From Alteriqipengyuania_B sp035481675 (GTDB lineage Bacteria > Pseudomonadota > Alphaproteobacteria > Sphingomonadales > Sphingomonadaceae): 64,000 bases of DNA. The position numbers and the translations under genes are program-made. The notes beneath the pieces were generated by a model. That model made no database searches. It was given only the letters and a program-made list of their open reading frames with translations, and was not told the DNA's origin. Positions within the stretch are counted from its first letter, which is position 1; each line of letters begins with the position of its first letter. This document shows, one piece after another, positions 24,526-32,519 of the stretch. The stretch covers positions 310,001-374,000 of the forward strand of contig NZ_JAYJJW010000002.1 of NCBI RefSeq assembly GCF_035481675.1, in the 5' to 3' direction.

Positions 24526-25485
24526 ATGGTTTTCGCGAAACTGACCGGTTCGAACTTGCGCCCGACGATCCAGGCGGCGATCGGCGGCGCGGTGCTGGTG
24601 ACGGGGCTCGGCATGGTCCCCGCCCCCGCTTTCGCACAGGACGAGGATGCCCGCGTCCGCAAGCTGGAGGCGGAAGTCCGCGCGCTGCAGCGGGTGGTCT
24701 TCCCCGGCGGCGACAACCGCTATTTCACGCCCGAAGTCACGTCCGAAACCCAGCGCGGCCAGCAGGGCGGGCAGGCGACCATCACTTACCCGCAGCAGGG
24801 CCCGGCATCGACCACGGCGGTGACGGACATCCTCGCGCGGCTCGATGCGCTGGAAGGCCAGCTCGCCCGCCTGACCGCGCGTACGGAAGAAAACGACAAC
24901 ATGCTGCGCCAGATGGGCACGCGGCTCGACGCGCTGGAGGCCGCGGGTGCCGCGCCGGTGGTTGCGACCCCGACGCCCACCGCCGTCGTGCCTGCCAGCA
25001 CCGTCGCGGCGACGACTGCCACCCCGCCGCCCGCAGCCGATCCCACGCCGGAACGGGTTGCCGCGGTGCAGGCCATCGCCAAGCCGCAGACGGACGATGC
25101 GGCGGACGACGAATACAGCTATGGCTTCCGCCTGTGGGACGCGGGCTTCTATCCCGAAGCCCAGCAGCAGCTGCGCATGTTCGTTGACCGCTACCCCAGC
25201 CACTGGCGCGCGACCTATGGCCGCAACCTGCTCGGCCGCGCCTATCTCGACAACGGGCAGCCGCGCGAGGCGGCGACGTGGTTCCTGCAGAACTACAATT
25301 CCGACAAGACGGCCGACCGCGCGCCCGACAGCCTGCTCTACCTTGCCGAAGCGATGATCGCGCTGGACGACGATCGCCGCGCCTGCATCGCGCTGGCCGA
25401 GTTCGGCGAGACTTACCCTGCGCTCGCCGCTGGGCGGTTGCAGGCGCAATACGATGCCAATCGCGGCAAGGTTACCTGCAGCTGA
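24526..25485 (+). CDS. cpoB: Cell division coordinator CpoB/YbgF-like periplasmic protein
   Basis: A 319-residue secreted protein: signal peptide ending AFAQ (about residue 38), then coiled-coil segments (VRKLEAEVRALQ; ILARLDALEGQLARL). A Pro/Thr/Ala-rich linker and a C-terminal TPR domain follow (YGFRLWDAGFYPEAQQQLRMFV through AEFGETYPAL). This is the CpoB architecture. CpoB links Tol-Pal outer-membrane constriction to septal peptidoglycan synthesis. The tol-pal genes are not in the window. The ATG at 24526 follows GGGAGAGA. tilS starts 4 bases after its stop. Confidence 0.8.
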   Translation: MVFAKLTGSNLRPTIQAAIGGAVLVTGLGMVPAPAFAQDEDARVRKLEAEVRALQRVVFPGGDNRYFTPEVTSETQRGQQGGQATITYPQQGPASTTAVTDILARLDALEGQLARLTARTEENDNMLRQMGTRLDALEAAGAAPVVATPTPTAVVPASTVAATTATPPPAADPTPERVAAVQAIAKPQTDDAADDEYSYGFRLWDAGFYPEAQQQLRMFVDRYPSHWRATYGRNLLGRAYLDNGQPREAATWFLQNYNSDKTADRAPDSLLYLAEAMIALDDDRRACIALAEFGETYPALAAGRLQAQYDANRGKVTCS

Positions 25486-25489
25486 TGCG

Positions 25490-26452
25490 ATGACCGGCGG
25501 CGCGATCGACGGGGCGCTGCTCGGGCGCTTCGCCGACGGCTTGCGCGGCGTCTGGGACGAAGGAGGCCGGCTGGGTCTCGCCGTGTCGGGCGGGGCCGAC
25601 AGCATGGCGATGCTGCGCCTCGCCCACGCGAGCGACATCGACATTGCCGTCGCCACCATCGATCACGGATTGCGCCCGGAAGCGGCCGGGGAATGCCGCT
25701 TCGTCGCGGCCGCCTGCGAGGCGCTCGGCATCGCGTGCACGGTGCTGGAAGTCGAAGTGGCAGCGGGCAACCGGCAGGAACAGGCGCGCATCGCCCGTTA
25801 CCGCGCGCTGGGCGACTGGGCGCGAGAAGCCCGAGTCTCCGCCATCGCCACCGCCCACCACGCCGACGACCAGGCCGAGACCCTGCTGATGCGGCTCAAT
25901 CGCGGCAGCGGGCTGGCAGGGCTCGCCGGGATCCGTCCCCGCACGGTGATGGAGGGGCTGAGTGTTCCCGTGGTCCGCCCGCTGCTCGCCTTCCGCCGCG
26001 CGGAGCTGCGCGACATCCTGCGCCAGGCGGATCAGGACCATGTCGAGGATCCCAGCAACACCGACACCGCCTTCGAACGCGTACGGATGCGGCAAGTGCT
26101 GGGCCATGCCGATTGGCTGGACCCCGTCGCCATGGCCCGCTCCGCTGCTTACCTCGCAGAGGCGGAGGCGACCTTGCAGGCCATCGCGGAGGTGGAACTG
26201 ACCGAGGCCGACGGCAAGATCGGCTTCGCGTGGACCGCACACGCCGAACTCAACGCGCGCGCGCTCGACCGCGCTATCGCGAAGCTCGGCGGCGCTCCCG
26301 CCTTCGGAGATACGCGCCGGATTGCCGTGCGCCTCGCCGACGGGGGGAAGGGCAACGTGGCCGGTGTGCTCGTGGAGGTGAAAGGCGACCGGGCGACATG
26401 CCGCCCAGAACCGGCACGCCGATCGTCGGGCCAATCTCAGGGCCGCGCCTGA
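25490..26452 (+). CDS. tilS: tRNA(Ile)-lysidine synthase TilS
   Basis: TilS attaches lysine to C34 of the CAU-anticodon tRNA-Ile, allowing AUA decoding. The 320-residue protein has the PP-loop ATP motif SGGADS at residues 33-38. VATIDHGLR, the signature HHADDQAETLLMRLNRGSG, and the RPLL and DPSN elements of the N-terminal TilS domain follow. It lacks the longest C-terminal domains of E. coli TilS, as is common in alphaproteobacteria. The ATG at 25490 lies 4 bases beyond the cpoB stop. Its own stop abuts the stop of the opposing transpeptidase gene. Confidence 0.9.
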   Translation: MTGGAIDGALLGRFADGLRGVWDEGGRLGLAVSGGADSMAMLRLAHASDIDIAVATIDHGLRPEAAGECRFVAAACEALGIACTVLEVEVAAGNRQEQARIARYRALGDWAREARVSAIATAHHADDQAETLLMRLNRGSGLAGLAGIRPRTVMEGLSVPVVRPLLAFRRAELRDILRQADQDHVEDPSNTDTAFERVRMRQVLGHADWLDPVAMARSAAYLAEAEATLQAIAEVELTEADGKIGFAWTAHAELNARALDRAIAKLGGAPAFGDTRRIAVRLADGGKGNVAGVLVEVKGDRATCRPEPARRSSGQSQGRA

Positions 26453-27109
26453 TCAGCTGGCGAGGCTGGTGCCGATCCCGGCCTTTTCGCCGCGGGTGAT
26501 GATCACGCGGTCGCCCAGCTTGGCGATGGCGAACAGCTTGGCGGCGAATGCATCGGGCGTGCCGATGCAGCCATGGCTGGCAAAGCCGTTCTCCACCTCG
26601 CTCGAATGGATCGAGATACCGTCCCATGTCAGCCGCAGCGTATAGGGCATCGGCACGTTGTAGATGCTGGAGATATTGTCCTTGTTTTTCTCAAGGATCG
26701 GGAAGACGCCGAGCGGGGTGGGGTGGTTATCCGTCCCCAGCAGCACGGCCGCCGCGCCGATTTCGTAACCGTCGCGGAAGACGGAGATAACGCGGGCTTC
26801 GAGGTCGACGGTGATGACCAGCGGGCCATCGGGCACGCCTTCATCGTCCCAGTGCCATTCGCCGTACTTGATAGGCCCGTCTATGGGCAGGATGCGCTTG
26901 ATGACGAAGGGGGAATCGAGTTTCTCTTCCTTCGCCTGCGGCTTTGTTTCCTCACCCTGCTCCAGAACCGCTTCGGCCTCGATCGTAGCGTCCTGCGTCG
27001 ATGCTTCGGCTGCGCTGCCCATGAACAGGCGCGAGGACACGCCGGCCGTTACCAGCAGGGCCAGCACCAGCAGCGTCGCACCGCCAATCCATTTCACGAT
27101 AGGGTTCAT
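26453..27109 (-). CDS. L,D-transpeptidase (YkuD domain)
   Basis: A 218-residue envelope protein: an N-terminal membrane anchor (residues about 5-30), an acidic linker, then a YkuD catalytic domain. The active site reads IHSSEVENGF..SHGCIG with His168, His179 and the nucleophile Cys181. Enzymes of this fold make 3-3 peptidoglycan cross-links or attach proteins to the wall. The residue two after Cys is Gly where many enzymes have Arg or Asn. The protein could anchor either cross-links or a lipoprotein; I cannot decide. It is convergent with tilS. Confidence 0.83.
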   Translation of the reverse strand: MNPIVKWIGGATLLVLALLVTAGVSSRLFMGSAAEASTQDATIEAEAVLEQGEETKPQAKEEKLDSPFVIKRILPIDGPIKYGEWHWDDEGVPDGPLVITVDLEARVISVFRDGYEIGAAAVLLGTDNHPTPLGVFPILEKNKDNISSIYNVPMPYTLRLTWDGISIHSSEVENGFASHGCIGTPDAFAAKLFAIAKLGDRVIITRGEKAGIGTSLAS

Positions 27110-27218
27110 GGCGGCCTGTATGCGCGCAATTCCGCCGAAAATCCAGCCGATGCGGGCCGGCGTCCCTATGCGAGACGCGGCAGGGCAAGAGGTTAACGCG
27201 CGGGCCGCCAGCGGCCGA

Positions 27219-28094
27219 TCAGCGCAGGGCCATCACGTCGTAATGACGGCCGAGACCGTGCTTGCGGAAGCGGGTGAAGCCCGCAGCTCGCAGCGTCGCT
27301 TCCACTGCGGCGGCATCGGCCCAGCGCTCGTCCATTTCGTAGAACACGGCGGCCACCCGGTCGATCAGCGGGCTTGCCGCCAGTGCTCTCACCACCGTCG
27401 CCTCGTGCCCCTCGACGTCGATCTTGACGATCACCGGCTCGGTGCCCCCGACCAGTCCGGCCACGTCGGTGCCGGAGACGAGGGTGATCGTCTCCGTCCC
27501 GCCGAAACCGTCCGATCCCGGCCGGTCGAGCGAGGCAACGCCGCTGTGGCCGGGCTTGACGCAGATTGCGGCCGTGCCCCCCCGGTCGGATACGCCCGCA
27601 TTGATCGCCCGCGCCTTGCCCGACAGGCCGTTCACGGCAAGGTTCGCGCCGAGCAGGGCGTGCGTCCGGCCCACGGGTTCGAAGGAGAGGACCTGCGTGC
27701 AGGCCGGATTGGTCCCGGCGATCAGCGAATAGAGCCCCTGGTTCGCCCCGATATCGAGGAAGGCGAAGGGCTGGCGCTGGCGCTTCAGGAAGTCCGAGAA
27801 ATAGGTGCCGTAGGTCCCATAAAGGCAATAGCGGAACGTCTTGTCACGAAAATTGGCGACGAGGTCGACGCCGTAGACGGAGCGCAGCGGCGCGCCGTTA
27901 CCGCGCCTTCGTAGCCCCGCGCGTGCGGTTTTTCGTGCCGTGGCTCGCAGGCGAGCCAGAACGACCCGCGCATGCCGCTTCACGCCGAATTCCACCAGCA
28001 TCGCCGCGCGCCCGGGATCGACCGGCGGGGTAATAACCGGCGGGTCGACGGGCGCGATGTCGGATGCGCGCGCGAGGGCGGGACTGTTGGGCAT
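27219..28094 (-). CDS. FkbM-family SAM-dependent methyltransferase
   Basis: A 291-residue methyltransferase of the FkbM family. The N terminus is about 110 residues without clear homology, containing a basic stretch. Motif I FLDIGANQGLYSL (from residue 112) and LSFEPVGRTHALL follow, then the diagnostic VIVKIDVEGHEATVVRAL. FkbM domains methylate sugar or macrolide oxygen atoms; targets in envelope glycans are common but not demonstrated. It lies 68 bases downstream of the PEP carboxylase-like gene on the same strand and could be its distal co-transcript. Confidence 0.82.
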   Translation of the reverse strand: MPNSPALARASDIAPVDPPVITPPVDPGRAAMLVEFGVKRHARVVLARLRATARKTARAGLRRRGNGAPLRSVYGVDLVANFRDKTFRYCLYGTYGTYFSDFLKRQRQPFAFLDIGANQGLYSLIAGTNPACTQVLSFEPVGRTHALLGANLAVNGLSGKARAINAGVSDRGGTAAICVKPGHSGVASLDRPGSDGFGGTETITLVSGTDVAGLVGGTEPVIVKIDVEGHEATVVRALAASPLIDRVAAVFYEMDERWADAAAVEATLRAAGFTRFRKHGLGRHYDVMALR

Positions 28095-28162
28095 GGACTG
28101 GAAGGAAACTCGCAGGGTTGCGCGACCGCTGCGGACCTACAGAATTGCGGGTTTGAAGTCCA

Positions 28163-30922
28163 TCAACCGTGCGCGCCGAACTGGTGGGCGATGGTCGCAC
28201 CGAGGCGCAGGACCAGCGCATAGGCACGCTCCAGCGGGTCGATATACTGCTGGCGGATCGCGCTGTAGCCTTCGCCGTCGCCATCGGGATAGCCGGTCGG
28301 CGCGTCGACGCTGAAATCGTCCAGTTGCGGGAAGCTGGTCGGGAATGCGCGGTTGAGCTGCGCCAGCGCGTCGTCGATCCTGAGCGAGAAAACCATTTCC
28401 AGCACGTCGTCGCGCGCCACATCGTTGGCGCGACTGAAGGCGGGCACGGAAATGGCTTTCAGGAACATGTGCTGGATCAGCGCCAGGCGCAGGGCCTGCG
28501 CGGCGCCGATCACGCGGCGCTTGTATTCGCGATTGGGCGCGGGCTCCGCTTCGGGCAGCAGGTCGAGCAGGCGGTGGAATTTCAGCGCATCGACGCGCAG
28601 GCGCGAGGCTAGCTGGCGGAAGAGCGAGGACCGCTCGTCCCCGGCGAGGTATTCGGCCAGGCCCTCGCACGCCTGCGACAAGTGGGTTTCGGTACCGCGA
28701 TAGGGCCGGCTGGCCCAGTATGCGGCGTTGAACAGCTCGCCGTGGGCGGCCACCGTCTTGATGCTGGCAAGCGCGTTGGACGCGCGGGCAAGCGCGATGG
28801 CCTGCCGCCCGCGCTCGCTGTACGCGATCAGCTGCGCGATGTCTTCCTCCACCCCGTCTGCCGCGGTGCCGATGCCGGCCACCACGTTGACCGGGTAGCC
28901 GAGCTGCTGGAGGATCGCGTTGTGCGGGATGGCGCGGATCTGGCGCAGGCTCATGTCGCGCTCTGCCGCGAGGTCGGACTGGCGGCGGCTCACCCGACTG
29001 CCGGTGGAATTGAGCAGGCCGAGGCCGAAGGCGGTGATGCTGCGCGAATAGGCCCGGCTTTCGAGATAGTCGTGCTGCGCGTCGCGGATGGCGCGGTAGA
29101 AATCGAGGCTGAGGTCGGTGCGGGTGTAGAACGGATCGTCGTTCTCAGCCCTAACCTCCGGCGTTTCGGCGAGGATGGTGCCGAGCGTGGCAAGCGCCAG
29201 CTCCGGCGTCGCGAAGTAGAGATAGCCGTCGCCGCCCTGGAAGCTGGCTTCGGCTTCCACCGCGATGCCGCGCCGGGCGAAACGGCTGCGCGCCCAGGTG
29301 CTGAGCGGCCATGTCAGCCGGTCGGCGAACCCGTCGGGATGCGCGCCGCGACCCATGCTTTCGCCGTGGGTGTTGAAGATCAGCGCTGCGCAGTCCGTCA
29401 GGCCATTGTCGGCCATGGCGGAAGCCATGCGCCCCTGCAGCCGCTCGATGGCGAGGCTGGCGGGAATCTGTCCGACGAAGCGGCCGGCGTCGGAAAAGCC
29501 GGTCTGGATGCAGACCCGGCCGCGCTCCTTGGCATAGGACTGGAAGGCCGGCTCCGCCAGCAGCGCGTCGAGGAAGCGGCCGCCGTGTTCCAGCGCGCTC
29601 TCGGTCTCGAACAGGGGTGACACGTCGACCTTGTCCGCGATGCCGAACAGCTTCGCGAAGTAGAGCGCGGCGAGCACCGTGGCGGGCTGTTCGCATTCGG
29701 CGATCAACATGCGGATCGGCGCGTCGGCGTCGATGTGCTTGAGGATCTGCGCCATCACCAGGAACTGGCGGATGGCGGTGCTGCTCTCGATGGCGACGGC
29801 GGCGAAATTGCTGTCTAGCGGACGGACCGCGTCAAGCTTTTCGCGCAGGCGGACGAGGGCGAGGCGGCTCGACAGATCGAGCATGCCGTCGGGGTCGATC
29901 CGGCGGCGGATCGCATTCCCAAGCTGGCTGGCGTTGACGCGGAAATGCACCCAGCCACAGCCGAGGCCGTCGGCGCGCATCGCGGCGGCGAGTGTCTTCA
30001 GCGCGACCGCATCGGCGCCATCGGCGCGCGCGTCGCTTTCGAGCCGCTCGATGAGGGGGGCCAGCGAGACCAGCTTGTCGGGATCGTCCGCGCTCAGCGC
30101 GTTGGCCGCGGCGCTCAGCGTTTCGGGGTCGGAGAATTCGCCGCGGAACGTGTCGGCGTGGCCCTGCGCTGCCGTGGCTGCACGGCGCAGCGTGTCCACC
30201 AGCTCGTGGCCCGCGTCGATCTCCGCCAGCCGATCGGCATATGCGCCGAGCCGTGCGGCCTTTTCCGTCAGGCGGAAACCGATGGAGGTGTTCCAGCCGA
30301 TGTCGGTCCGCCCGTCCATGTCGTAACCGACCCAGCTGGCGAAGCGGAACGGCATGAGGGCAAGATCGTGCCAGCGGTCCGGCCATGCGGCCTTCGCGCT
30401 TTCGAGCGCCGCGGCGACGATGCGGTCGCGCGCCTGCGCCCCGTTGGCGATGGCGCGCATGGCCCGCTCGTGCTCGTACACCAGCGTGACGGGGCGGCGC
30501 TCCGGATCGGCGTCGATCTGCGCATCCGCCGTACCGTCACCCGTTGCGGCAGCGGCGATGGCATCGGTCTGGTCGGCGGTGAGCAGGAACGTGGGGTGGG
30601 CGGTGAAGACGGCGTGAAGGGCAGGGCGCTGCCAGCGAGCGGCGAAATCCTCGAAATCGCCCGATGCCTCCACCAGCTCGCCCAGCCGCGCGTCGTTGCG
30701 CGCGGGCGCGATGACGCGTTGCAGGCGCCGCGCGCGGCTGCCCATGGCTTCGGCTTCCAGTTCCTCGACGATAGCCTCGAATCCGTCGAGGTCGATGTCC
30801 CCCCCTTCGAGCATGCGGGACAGGTCGAGTCCGGTCTGGAACACCGGGTTGAAAAGCGGGGTTTCCGACGTCCGTCCGTGGAGATTGGCGAGGTGGGTGG
30901 TCAGCGTGTCGAGCGTCCTCAT
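28163..30922 (-). CDS. ppc: Divergent phosphoenolpyruvate carboxylase family protein
   Basis: A 919-residue protein of the PEP carboxylase family, the last gene of the Entner-Doudoroff operon. Conserved segments are FTAHPT, ASWVGYDMDGRTD (classical SWIGGDRDGNP), VSPLFETESAL, and LRQIRAIPHNAILQQLGYPVN (classical LRAIPWVF). The later active-site loops differ: IQTGFSDAGRF replaces MLGYSDSNKD, and FNTHGESMGRGAHP replaces FHGRGGTVGRGGGP. The bicarbonate-step residues may therefore be altered. The ATG at 30920-30922 overlaps the eda stop by 4 bases, with GGGGAGCGGAGG as ribosome site. The likely role is PEP to oxaloacetate; certainty is lowered by the loop changes. Confidence 0.72.
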   Translation of the reverse strand: MRTLDTLTTHLANLHGRTSETPLFNPVFQTGLDLSRMLEGGDIDLDGFEAIVEELEAEAMGSRARRLQRVIAPARNDARLGELVEASGDFEDFAARWQRPALHAVFTAHPTFLLTADQTDAIAAAATGDGTADAQIDADPERRPVTLVYEHERAMRAIANGAQARDRIVAAALESAKAAWPDRWHDLALMPFRFASWVGYDMDGRTDIGWNTSIGFRLTEKAARLGAYADRLAEIDAGHELVDTLRRAATAAQGHADTFRGEFSDPETLSAAANALSADDPDKLVSLAPLIERLESDARADGADAVALKTLAAAMRADGLGCGWVHFRVNASQLGNAIRRRIDPDGMLDLSSRLALVRLREKLDAVRPLDSNFAAVAIESSTAIRQFLVMAQILKHIDADAPIRMLIAECEQPATVLAALYFAKLFGIADKVDVSPLFETESALEHGGRFLDALLAEPAFQSYAKERGRVCIQTGFSDAGRFVGQIPASLAIERLQGRMASAMADNGLTDCAALIFNTHGESMGRGAHPDGFADRLTWPLSTWARSRFARRGIAVEAEASFQGGDGYLYFATPELALATLGTILAETPEVRAENDDPFYTRTDLSLDFYRAIRDAQHDYLESRAYSRSITAFGLGLLNSTGSRVSRRQSDLAAERDMSLRQIRAIPHNAILQQLGYPVNVVAGIGTAADGVEEDIAQLIAYSERGRQAIALARASNALASIKTVAAHGELFNAAYWASRPYRGTETHLSQACEGLAEYLAGDERSSLFRQLASRLRVDALKFHRLLDLLPEAEPAPNREYKRRVIGAAQALRLALIQHMFLKAISVPAFSRANDVARDDVLEMVFSLRIDDALAQLNRAFPTSFPQLDDFSVDAPTGYPDGDGEGYSAIRQQYIDPLERAYALVLRLGATIAHQFGAHG

Positions 30923-31545
30923 GCGGCGCCTCCGCTCCCCAGCAAGCTGGCCTTTCGCGCGGCGTCCTCGATGGCGGCGTAATCGGTGCCGCCACGCGGG
31001 GCGACCCAGCTGCCGCCCACGCACAGCACCGGATCGATGGCGAGCCAGTCGGCCGCGGTCTCTTCCGAAATGCCGCCGGTGGGGCAGAATTTCGCTTCGT
31101 GGAACGGGGCGGCCAGCGCCTTCAGGGCCGGGCGGCCGCCGGCGGCTTCGGCGGGGAAGAACTTGAAGTGCGACAGGCCCATGTCCATCCCGCGCATGAT
31201 GTCGCCGGCCGTCGCGATGCCGGGCAGGAAGGGGATGCCGTCGCGGGCGATGGTCTTGGCGAGGCTTTCGGTAAGACCCGGGCTGACGATAAATTCGGAG
31301 CCTGCCTCGCGCGCGGCGTGGTAGGTTTCCGGCCCGGTCACCGTGCCCGCGCCCACGATCGCGCCGTCCACATCCTTCATCGCGCGGATCGCATCGAGCG
31401 CGGCGGGGGTGCGCAGGGTCACTTCCAGGACCTTGAGCCCGCCGGCGACCAGCGCTTCGGCAAGAGGGCGTGCCTGGCCGACGTCGTCGATCACGATAAC
31501 CGGGATGACCGGCGCGGTCTGCATGATGGCGGCGATATCGCTCAT
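30919..31545 (-). CDS. eda: 2-dehydro-3-deoxyphosphogluconate (KDPG) aldolase
   Basis: Eda splits KDPG into pyruvate and glyceraldehyde 3-phosphate, the last reaction of the Entner-Doudoroff pathway. The 208-residue class I aldolase has the catalytic Glu41 in VLEVTLRT and the Schiff-base Lys128 in SHFKFFPAE. AIVGAGTVT and FCPTGGI form the phosphate and substrate pocket. Length is normal. It overlaps glk upstream and ppc downstream, 4 bases each, so it is translationally tied to both. Confidence 0.94.
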   Translation of the reverse strand: MSDIAAIMQTAPVIPVIVIDDVGQARPLAEALVAGGLKVLEVTLRTPAALDAIRAMKDVDGAIVGAGTVTGPETYHAAREAGSEFIVSPGLTESLAKTIARDGIPFLPGIATAGDIMRGMDMGLSHFKFFPAEAAGGRPALKALAAPFHEAKFCPTGGISEETAADWLAIDPVLCVGGSWVAPRGGTDYAAIEDAARKASLLGSGGAA

Positions 31546-32519
31546 TCGGGATGCTCCGTGGCAAAGGCTGCGGCAGCGCCGAACAGGCCGGGCTGCGGGT
31601 GGGTAATGAGTTTTACGGGGATAGTGCCCATCAGGCTTTCGAAGCGTCCCTTGGCGCGGAACCGTTCGGCAAAGCCCGATTTCAGCAGCGTGTCGCGGAT
31701 GCGGAAGCCGAGGCCGCCGGCAATCACGACGCCGCCGAAGCCGCCCTGCGCCAGCGCGATGTCGCCTGCGACGCTGCCGAGCGAGAGGCAGAAGCGGTCG
31801 ACTGCGGCGGCCGCAACGCTGTCGCCCACTTCCATGCCGCGCGTCCAGATCGCCACATCGTCTTCCTGGCGGGTCGGTTTGCCCTCCATTTCGGCAAGCG
31901 TCTGGTAGATGTCGACGATAGCGGGGCCTGCCACCACGCGTTCCACCGACACGCGGTTGTGGCGCTTGCGCAGCCGGGCGAGGATCGCGTCCTCGATCAG
32001 GTCGAGCGGGGCGAAATCAATATGGCCGCCCTCGGTCGCCTGCACGCGGTAGCCGCCTTCACCGTCGCGGTAGAGATGCGCCACGCCGAGGCCGGTGCCG
32101 GGGCCGAGCACGCTGATCGTACCCTCTTCGGCCAGCGGCTGCTCCGGCCCGGTCAGGTGGATGAAATGTTCGTCCCCCGCCCGCGCGACCGCATGGCCGA
32201 CTGCGCCGAAATCGTTGACGATGGTATAGGCGTCTACGTCCAGCTTCTCCTTCACCAGCGCCGGGCGGATGATCCACGGGTTGTTGGTGAACTTGATCAC
32301 GTCCCCGCCCACCGGCCCGGCGATGGCGATGGAAACATTGCGCGGCAGGGTGCCGCCCTTGCGTTCGCGGAAATCCTCCCACGCAGTCTGGAAGCTGGCG
32401 TGATCGACCGTGTGAAGCGTTTCCGGCTCGCCCAATTCGATGCTGCCGTCGTCCGCCAGCGTGGCGATGGCAAAGCGGGCGTGGGTGCCGCCGATATCGA
32501 CGGAAACGAGCTGTCTCAT
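31542..32519 (-). CDS. glk: Glucokinase
   Basis: Glk phosphorylates glucose to glucose 6-phosphate. The 325-residue protein of the bacterial glucokinase family has VSVDIGGTHARFA at the N terminus (ATP phosphate loop) and IAIAGPV. FTNNPW, NDFGAV (catalytic Asp), VLGPGTGLGVAHL and EGGHIDF follow. It is not of the ROK type, which would carry a zinc motif. It sits between edd and eda, overlapping each by 4 bases (ATGA), feeding the same pathway. Confidence 0.92.
   Translation of the reverse strand: MRQLVSVDIGGTHARFAIATLADDGSIELGEPETLHTVDHASFQTAWEDFRERKGGTLPRNVSIAIAGPVGGDVIKFTNNPWIIRPALVKEKLDVDAYTIVNDFGAVGHAVARAGDEHFIHLTGPEQPLAEEGTISVLGPGTGLGVAHLYRDGEGGYRVQATEGGHIDFAPLDLIEDAILARLRKRHNRVSVERVVAGPAIVDIYQTLAEMEGKPTRQEDDVAIWTRGMEVGDSVAAAAVDRFCLSLGSVAGDIALAQGGFGGVVIAGGLGFRIRDTLLKSGFAERFRAKGRFESLMGTIPVKLITHPQPGLFGAAAAFATEHPE

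Noticed and set aside
28163..31564. PEP carboxylase gene extended to 31564 (1133 codons)
   Set aside because: The extra N-terminal 214 codons are an out-of-frame reading of eda. The ATG at 30922 has a strong ribosome site and overlaps the eda stop by 4 bases.
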